This document shows positions 57,344-64,000 of a stretch of 64,000 nucleotides of DNA, piece after piece. The notes below the pieces were generated by a model. The model was not told the DNA's origin. It saw nothing but the letters and a program-made list of their open reading frames with translations, and made no database searches. This stretch comes from Colletotrichum lupini (lineage: Eukaryota; Ascomycota; Sordariomycetes; Glomerellales; Glomerellaceae): contig NC_064678.1 in the NCBI RefSeq assembly GCF_023278565.1, positions 6,448,001 to 6,512,000 on the forward strand, given 5' to 3'. The first letter of the stretch is position 1. Every line of letters begins with the position of its first letter. Made by a program: the position numbers and the translations under genes.

Positions 57344-59815
57344 ATGTATAAACTCATCAGAAATCATCTGCTCCTTCTTCCCGGGACCATCCTGGCAGCC
57401 GGGTTCGGATCGGGTCCAACAGACCAGCAAAAACCGCTTACATCCCGGACCTGTCTCGCCCCACTGCCCGCATCCGCATCGGACCCCCGAGCCAACTTCC
57501 CGGATTGCACCCGGGATCCCCTCTGCTCCATTGACGTGTGCGACGAGTCTCTCTCTCCATACCAGCGCGCAAAGTCACTCATAGCCGAGCTCACTGTATG
57601 GGAGAAGCTGGATAACCTCGTCAACGAAGCGCCCGGCGTCTCGCGACTCGGGATCCCGCCATATGAGTGGTGGTCCGAGGGCCTCCACGGCGTCGCGTCG
57701 TCGCCGGGCACAAAGTTTGCAGAGAGCGGCAACTTCAGCTACGCGACGTCGTTCCCGCAGCCGATTGTCATCGGCTCGGCTTTTGATGATGAGCTGGTGG
57801 AGGCCATTGGGGCCGTGGTCAGCAAGGAGGCGAGGGCATTTAGCAATGATGGCAGATCCGGACTTGATCTATACGTGAGTGAAGACTGGAATGAAAGGCA
57901 TCCCACTCAGGTCAGATGTTAACAGAGCCCGCAGTCGCCCAATATCAACGCCTTCAAAGACCCCCGCTGGGGACGCGGTCAAGAAACACCCGGCGAAGAC
58001 CCATTTCACCTCCAAAACTACGTCGCGGCAATGCTCACAGGCCTCGAAGGATCCTTCGACCCATCCAACAAGAACCTCATCGCGACATGCAAACACTACG
58101 CAGCCAACGACTTTGAGCACTACAACGGCGTCGACCGCGCCGGCTTCAACGCAATCATCACGACCCAGGACCTCTCAGAGTACTACCTCCCACCCTTCAA
58201 GACGTGCGCCGTCGAGAAGAACGTGGGCTCCTTCATGTGCAGCTATAACGGCATCAACGGCACACCCTTATGCGCCAACGCATATCTCCTGGAGGATATC
58301 CTACGCGGCCACTGGCGATGGAACGGCGAAGGCCAATACGTCTCCACGGACTGCGACTGCGTCGCTCTCATGGTCTCGTACCACCACTACGCGCCAGATC
58401 TCGGACACGCTGCCGCGTGGTCGATGAAGGCCGGAACGGACCTGGAGTGCAACGCCTTCCCCGGCTCCGAGGCCCTGCAGCTGGCGTGGAACCAGTCTCT
58501 TATCTCCGAGGAGGAGGTTGATCGCTCTCTGACGAGGATGTATACGGCGCTCATCTCCGTCGGCCAGTTTGACTCTGCGCGAGAGCAGCCGTTGCGATCG
58601 CTGCTCTGGCGAGACGTCGATACGAAGGAGGCGCGGGAGCTCGCTTACAGGGCAGCCGTCGAGGGCTCGGTGCTCCTTAAGAATGATGGGATCTTGCCTC
58701 TGTCCGCAGATTCGAGCAAGAAGTTTGCACTCGTTGGGCCTTGGGCAAAGGCTACGACGCAGATGCAGGGTAATTACTACGGCCCGGCGCCGTACTTGAT
58801 CTCCCCGTATCAGGCTGCTCGAGACCTCGGGCTAGACTTCACGTATACCCTGGGCTCCAAGATCAACGCCTCGGATGACTTGCTTTCCGACGCACTCAAA
58901 TCAGCAAAGGAAGCAGACGTGGTCATCGTCGCAGGTGGCGTCGACAACACCCTAGAAGCCGAAACACTCGACCGCAAGACCCTGGCTTGGCCTGAACCTC
59001 AGCTCGAGCTTCTCCGTGCTCTCGCAGACATCGGCAAACCCGTCATTGTGCTTCAATTCGGTGGTGGGCAGGTCGATGACACGGAGCTCCTGGCCAGCGA
59101 CTCCGTCAGCGCGATCCTCTGGGGCGGATACCCAGGTCAGTCCGGGGGCAAGGCCATCTTCGACTTACTCTTCGGACGCGAGGCGCCGTCTGGAAGGTTA
59201 TCTGTCACGCAGTACCCGGTGATCTACAGCGAAGCGGTCCCGTCGACGGACATGAATCTCCGACCGGTACCGGGTAACTCGGGCCTCGGGCGGACGTATA
59301 TGTGGTACCTCGGCGAGACGCCCGTACCGTACGGCTTCGGTTTGCACTATACGACCTTTGACGTCAAGCTCAAAGCGCTACAAGAGCCTGTCGTCGCCAC
59401 AACTAAACAGCTCACTCTTTCGGAAGACAGCGAGGATGCGTCTCGTGTACCATCATGGCAAAAGACCCTGGAGAGGTCGATGCTGACTGTTGCGGTGACT
59501 GTCACCAATGCGGGGAAAGTTACCTCTGACTACGTGGCACTGCTATTCCTCACATCGGATGCCGGTCCCGAGCCCAGGCCGCTCAAGACTCTCGCGGGAT
59601 ACACTCGCTTCAGAAGTATTCAACCTGGCCAGGCCGCCGTGAAGGAGGTCGTCATCACCGTGGAGCGTCTGGTACGGGTCGATGTGCTAGGGAATCGGGT
59701 GCTGCATCCCGGATCGTATGAGGTGTTTGTGGACCTGGATAAGAAAGCGGTGCATAAGTTCCACGTGGGTGGTCCAGCGGTGGTGGTTGAGAAGTTTCCA
59801 CAGCCGAAAGCTTAG
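57344..59815 (+). CDS. GH3 beta-xylosidase, secreted
   Basis: An 803-residue family 3 glycoside hydrolase that releases xylose from xylo-oligosaccharides outside the cell. The exons are 57344-57874 and 57935-59815. The 60-nt intron falls in the conserved GLDLY|SPNINAFKDPRWGRGQETPGEDP block. A hydrophobic N terminus (LIRNHLLLLPGTILAAGFG) looks like a signal peptide, although the exact ATG is uncertain. WWSEGLHG, the KH pair in ATCKHYAANDFE (230-231) and the nucleophile Asp316 in YVSTDCDCV are seen. The STDCD form marks the xylosidase subgroup, as opposed to SDW in beta-glucosidases. The second domain has GSVLLKNDGILPL, the C-terminal GYPGQSGGKAIFDLLFG and a fibronectin III-like end (PYGFGLHYTTFDV onward). 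Typical length is 760-800. Confidence 0.94.
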
Positions 59816-60367
59816 AAGTGCTAGTTTGTGGAACGTAGCGGCAGTCGAGTCTCGCAATAATGTAAGGGAGACTAGAAGCCCTGAAGTAAAGATAGTCATA
59901 GGTCCTTTCGTCGCTGAGATGCATCGGCCAGTAGCAGTTTCCACCGCTTGCGTGTGATGTTATCGTAGTCATAGACTCTCAAGAAGAAAATGATGCCCGC
60001 TGTATAGTGACTCGTAGCAGCTGAACAGAACCACACTCCGGCTGTTTGAACAGTCGAAGGCTAGGCAAGAAAATGGATGAAGTGTCTGGTTTTTTTATTC
60101 CGAGGGTCTATACACTTTTAATTAGGGGTCAAAAACTAATTGTACCCCGAGGCAAGCCCATCCATGATTCGAGGTCGTCTACTCAAATCAACCTCCGATA
60201 TCATGAATACCATTGCTACGTCTTTCCAAGAAGGTGTTTCATTAGGCGTGTTCCCTCCACGCCGAGACAGACCCGGGTTCGCGAGGGAAGCTTTGCCCTC
60301 GCCTTCCGTCGGGCAATCGCATATGTGTGTTTTGAGTGAGATTTTAACGCGACACGTTGCGCGACTC
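59816..60367. other. Convergent 3' flanks of the xylosidase and small secreted protein genes
   Basis: No gene is supported. The two genes end tail-to-tail here. Confidence 0.5.
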
Positions 60368-60807
60368 TCAGTTGCCATCCAAGCGACGACCAATGTAAGA
60401 ATGGACATCAGGCACGCAAACATTCGACACATTCGTCGCTAGGTTCTGACACTCGGCATCCGTATACAACTCGACTACCCAAAAGTCAGCAAAACCCAGG
60501 ACCCAATTTGTAACCAAAAAGACCCAACAGAAAGAAACTCACAGCTAAAAACAGGCGTGAGCCCACTCGCCGAAAACTTCTTATACGTAGAATTATCAAT
60601 CCCAACCGGAATCCGGTGACACGCGCCGACATAGTCGGGCGGGATCGCCATGGCCTGTCCGCGCAGCGTGCCCGTCTCCATCTGCAGCGGGTTTCCCGTG
60701 CAATCGGAGGCGGCATCGTAGAACATTTTGATGGTGCCCATGATTGGCGTCGCGGTCGCGGTGGCGGCGAGGGCTGCGAGGGCGGCGGTGAGGGTTGTGA
60801 GCTGCAT
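60368..60807 (-). CDS. Small secreted cysteine-containing protein, effector-like candidate
   Basis: 123 residues in two exons, 60543-60807 and 60368-60474. Residues 1-20 (MQLTTLTAALAALAATATAT) are a clear signal peptide. The mature part of about 100 residues has four cysteines (36, 63, 97, 108) and two N-glycosylation sequons (N72 and N103). The join rebuilds TPVFSFELYTDAECQN, so the second exon is real although it is only 107 nt and lies outside any long open frame. The pattern of a FYDAASDC start and a C-terminal NVC resembles many uncharacterised fungal small secreted proteins. No enzymatic motif is visible. It may be an apoplastic or wall-associated protein; effector status is speculation. 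Confidence 0.82.
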
Positions 60808-61998
60808 TTCTGGTGACGTGGGTAGGTACGTGGTGAAGGGTTGTTGGTGGACCTAGTTTTGAGTATCGAGAAAAGGATCAGAGGTTGAGATTGACGGAAA
60901 GGACATTCCCAAGTATTTAAGTCACTTCATGCGGTGAGGTCACATACCAGGGTTGGCGTCGTTGTTGTGGAACTCTTTCGCTATATTAATATACGATTTC
61001 TACGGGGATGGGGGTATACTTGGCGGTCTTGGTCCTCTCCAAGCCTCGAAGCCTCCATTGATCTACAGAGAAGGGCTCGTATTCCCAGTGTTTATTTTCG
61101 TTCATGCAAACCGGGAAGATTTACTCCACCAGCCGGCCCTCCCGTTCATCCAGTCAATGGACGAGCAAGGATGGCACTGATCGAATCCGACGATGGTGTA
61201 CAAGAATAAGGTTTTCGGTAGTGACCGAGACCGACTTTTGAGGCTCTGAAAAAGGGATTCTCTGGAGAAAAGGGTCAAACATTCGAAACCGTCGTGTGAG
61301 CTGCCTCAAAATCATGAGAGTAAATGATCAATCGATTCTGTTCTTCAGTAAAGCGGAGCTCTGTCTTGCCGGACTGCTTCATTGCGAACCTCTTGTGCCT
61401 CTCTGAGAAGCATCTAGGCCTAACGCTTTAATGTCTATCCTCTAGCTCCCAACAACAAGACAGTCTCCCTCCTTTCTAGCCTCAATCCCACACTCATCGA
61501 AGTCCAAATAAACTTAGCATTGCATCTATGCTTATCAATACAAGCGTAGTATAGTTTCAACTGACTAATCCATCATCCCAATTCACAAAGGATTCATCGT
61601 CTGCCTGCAGGGCAAGTGAAATAGTCAACGATGATTGGCCAATGGCTCCAGGCACCACCAGGCACCGCCAGGCACCAGCTGCGCCTTGATGACCAGAATG
61701 CTTTGTGACTAAGCGGGATGAGGTAAGCCTACTGACCTCTTGGGTACGATGGTCCAAGCGTCTTGACTCTGGATTGCCATACAAGAAGAGGTCCAACGAC
61801 GCTCAAGAGTTGACGATGGATACCTTATGATAAAGGCTGTCTTGTTATTCCTCTGAAGTGTGTAGCTGAATTGGAGCGTATCCGAGGAGTCTTCGAATTC
61901 AGAAAGCAAGATTTCCGTTCCTCGAGTGACACAACAGCAGTCATCCCAAAGCTAGTTCAACTCCACCAAAGCAGCTTTCAACTTACACGAAAACACCA
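60808..61998. other. Promoters of the small secreted protein (minus) and RCC1-like (plus) genes
   Basis: 1.2 kb divergent spacer with no gene supported. A minus-strand TAAATA (plus 60914-60919) lies 107 bases upstream of the secreted protein start and is a plausible TATA element. A CACCAGGCACC-type short tandem (CACCACCAGGCACCGCCAGGCACC) lies at about 61652-61678. Confidence 0.45.
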
Positions 61999-63415
61999 AT
62001 GCCGCCAACGACCGTCGCACAGAATGCTCGCGCAGCCAACAACCGACGCCAAACGCAGGACAACGACCGCCGAAGATCCGAGAGACCAACACAAATCCTC
62101 GACATCAACGTATGGGGAAGCGGCGAGAATTGCGAACTGGGCCTCGGCCCGCGCATCACGCAGGCTCCGAGACCTCATGCGCAGAAATCTCTCCTGCCCT
62201 ACGACATTGTCCAGATCTCTGCCGGCGGCATGCATTGCGCCGCGTTGACCAGCCACGGCGAGGTACTGACGTGGGGTGTCAACGACGACGGGGCACTGGG
62301 CCGTGTGAAAACTCCAGATGCACCTGAGGAGGGCCCCCAGGACCTGCTGGACCCGTTTGAGAGTACACCTGGCCTGGTGCGTTTTGAACATGAAGTCGAT
62401 GTCGTCCAGGTTGCAACGACGAATAGCGCATGCTTCGCTCTTACTTCCCAAGGAACCGTGTACGGCTGGGGTAGTTTTGCTGTAAGTCTATCGGCTTTCT
62501 GTTCCCTTCCCACGAGTCCCCACTAACAATTCCCAGGGAGGAGATGGCAACTTTGGCTTCCTGTACGATAAACCGCCAAAAACCACCGAGCCCCTACCTG
62601 TGCATATTCCCGGCCTAAATAGCATCGTGGAGCTAGCGGGTGGCGCGAACCACGTCCTTGCTCTCACTCATGACGGCGACATCTTTGCTTGGGGGTCCGG
62701 CGAACAGAACGAACTAGGCAGACGCCTCCTCGCTCGTCGCCGCTTCGAGAGCCTTATTCCCCAACGCGTAGGCTTGCCTAGGCACCAGACGGCCAAAATC
62801 TTTGCAGGGTCGTACCATAGCTTCGTCATTGACGTCCACGGAAAAGTCTGGGCCTTTGGGCTGAATAACTTTGGCCAGTGCGGCGTCCCGACACGGGAAG
62901 ACACTGGCTTTACGACAATTATATCTCCAACAGTCGTCAAGAGTCTTGAGGGATACTCGATCCACCACATCGCCTGCGGTCTTCACCATTCCATTGCTTG
63001 CACCAGCGAAAGAGAAGTCTTGGTTTGGGGTCGGTGCGATGACGGCCAAATGGGTATCGATCTAAACGCCGTGCCCCACGACAACATCATCTTCGATTCG
63101 AGAGGGGAGCCAAGAGTACTGAATGTCCCGACCGTCGTTCCTGGTATGTTTCTTTCAGCTTTGAGCCTAAGCTCCAAAGCTAATTGCTCCCTTTTAGTAT
63201 CTGGTGCCGACTTTGTTGCGGCTGGAATCGATAATTGCTTCGCAGTTTCTCGAGGTGGTGACGTGTTTGCTTGGGGGTTCTCAGTCAGTCATAATACCGG
63301 ACTTGCCACAACTGAAACCGTGAGAGAACCGACAGAGATGCGTCGCAAGGGTCCTCGGACGTTCGTCGATGCGGGCGGCCAGTTTGGTATCTCAGCAGGA
63401 CCAAGCTTGCGTTGA
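61999..63415 (+). CDS. RCC1-type Ran guanine nucleotide exchange factor
   Basis: A 435-residue seven-bladed propeller protein of the nucleus that charges Ran with GTP for nuclear transport and mitosis. The exons are 61999-62481, 62537-63143 and 63198-63415. An Arg-rich N terminus (NNRRQTQDNDRRRSERP) can act as a nuclear signal. The first RCC1 repeat starts ILDINVWGSGENCELGLGP, close to yeast Srm1/Prp20. Further repeats carry AGGMHCAALTSHGEVLTWG, NDDGALGR, TVYGWGSFAGGDGNFGF, GGANHVLALTHDGDIFAWG, GSYHSFVIDVHGKVWAFG, CGLHHSIACTSEREVLVWG and CFAVSRGGDVFAWGFS. The second intron is chosen so that VVP joins VSGADFVAAG. It is a little shorter than typical RanGEFs, so a paralogue or an RCC1-like protein with another partner is possible. 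Confidence 0.9.
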
Positions 63416-63452
63416 GCTTTCAAAGTACCCTTTTGTTTGTTTTTGTGCCCCT

Positions 63453-64000
63453 TCACACAATGAGGAAGTTGAGGTTCGAAGCCCTTAGCTTTTGAACCCA
63501 TGTGCGCTCCGTCTGCGTGTCTGGGTCCACAGACTCCTCGAGGTTCCAAATCGTCTGCAAAGTGTCCATGGCGGTCATGATGAAGCCCCAAGGGGTCGCA
63601 ATCATGAGTCTTTTCAGCCGATCAAGAATCCACTTTCGTCTTTCCGGGTCAGACGTCCCGGCACCGGCAATGAACGTCGGCAAACATGTTGCCTTGAAAT
63701 TGGGGTCTTCGTCGTGAATACAGGAGAGGTGGTAAAACATCTGACTGTCCAGCTCATCGCGGTCGACAGGCACCAGGATCGAAGCGGACGGAAGGGCGTG
63801 CAGGATGTACAAGCACGCAGCAAGTCTGTGAGCGGAACCTGCATGAATTCGACTTTCTACCGGGATGTGCTTAAAGTAGGAAATGGTACGCGGCTCATAA
63901 GCCCAGTCGTGCGTATCGAAAGACAGGGCCTGCTCTAGCAGTTGCGCTGCGGCCTGAGCTATGGATGCTGCAGACTCGAGGTCATCTGTGGGTTGGTTCG
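63453..64000 (-). CDS. Fungal-specific transcription factor, C-terminal part (cut by window edge)
   Basis: The minus-strand frame is open from the right edge to a TGA at 63453-63455, giving 181 residues of a larger protein. The sequence, DLESAASIAQAAAQLLEQAL through SYFKHIPVESRIHAGSAHRLAACLYILHALP and HLSCIHDEDPNFKATCLPTFIAGAGTSDPERRKWILDRL to PWGFIMTAMDTLQTIW, is the classic end of the Fungal_trans_2 (Zn2Cys6-linked) domain. The DNA-binding N terminus lies outside the window. Only 37 bases separate its stop from the stop of the RCC1-like gene, so their 3'UTRs almost certainly overlap. Confidence 0.85.
   Translation of the reverse strand, partial: NQPTDDLESAASIAQAAAQLLEQALSFDTHDWAYEPRTISYFKHIPVESRIHAGSAHRLAACLYILHALPSASILVPVDRDELDSQMFYHLSCIHDEDPNFKATCLPTFIAGAGTSDPERRKWILDRLKRLMIATPWGFIMTAMDTLQTIWNLEESVDPDTQTERTWVQKLRASNLNFLIV

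Noticed and set aside
1..64000. CRISPR arrays, bacterial operons, phage or rRNA
   Set aside because: Spliced genes and regulators show a fungal nuclear genome; no regularly spaced repeats or rRNA signatures were seen.

Overview
The window is nuclear DNA of a filamentous ascomycete, most likely a sordariomycete. Genes are separated by 0.2-10 kb. Most have one to five short GT-AG introns (about 50-80 nt) with CTAAC/CTGAC-like branch points, and the proteins are typical of Pezizomycotina (Zn2Cys6 regulators, MFS sugar carriers, GH3 glycosidase, PIR-type wall protein). I could run no searches. All exon models come from reading splice sites and frames by eye, and gene symbols are by homology only.

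Region by region: 1-2563 is gene-free upstream DNA. At 2.5-6.3 kb a MAL-type alpha-glucoside/sugar transporter sits tail-to-tail with a Zn2Cys6 regulator. At 6.9-7.9 kb is a U1-type zinc-finger splicing factor (WBP4-like), and at 8.4-9.5 kb a PIR-like, probably GPI-anchored wall protein with a likely 5'UTR intron. A 6-kb gene-poor stretch follows. At 15.9-17.3 kb is a long reading frame broken by one in-frame TAG. At 19.5-21.1 kb is the GDP-mannose pyrophosphorylase alpha-like subunit, divergent from a dynamin-family GTPase (22.9-25.9 kb). After another 4.4-kb gap comes a lactose-permease-type MFS transporter (30.2-32.1 kb). A large MON2-type trafficking protein (33.6-39.1 kb) is divergent from the ubiquitin-conjugating enzyme variant MMS2 (39.8-40.4 kb), followed by a mitochondrial stomatin-like protein (41.3-42.5 kb).

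From 42.5 to 53 kb I see no convincing gene. This island holds a tRNA-derived SINE copy and an 854-bp, mostly very AT-rich insertion bounded by perfect 16-bp direct repeats. Then come a large disordered Ser-rich protein (53.0-55.9 kb), a GH3 beta-xylosidase with paired CreA-type sites upstream (57.3-59.8 kb), a 123-residue secreted cysteine-containing protein (60.4-60.8 kb, minus), an RCC1-type Ran exchange factor (62.0-63.4 kb) and the C-terminal end of a fungal-specific transcription factor running off the right edge.

Functional themes are carbon acquisition (two sugar carriers, a putative regulator, a xylosidase and CreA-type motifs) and wall/secretory biology (mannose activation, PIR protein, MON2), mixed with housekeeping genes. 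Two short tRNA-like repeat families (three and two copies) are scattered through the intergenic DNA. I see no CRISPR array, rRNA or credible intact tRNA gene. The items most worth a second look are the single TAG in an otherwise intact gene, the insertion with 16-bp repeats, the two SINE-like families and the dynamin with a nuclear-localisation-like insert.
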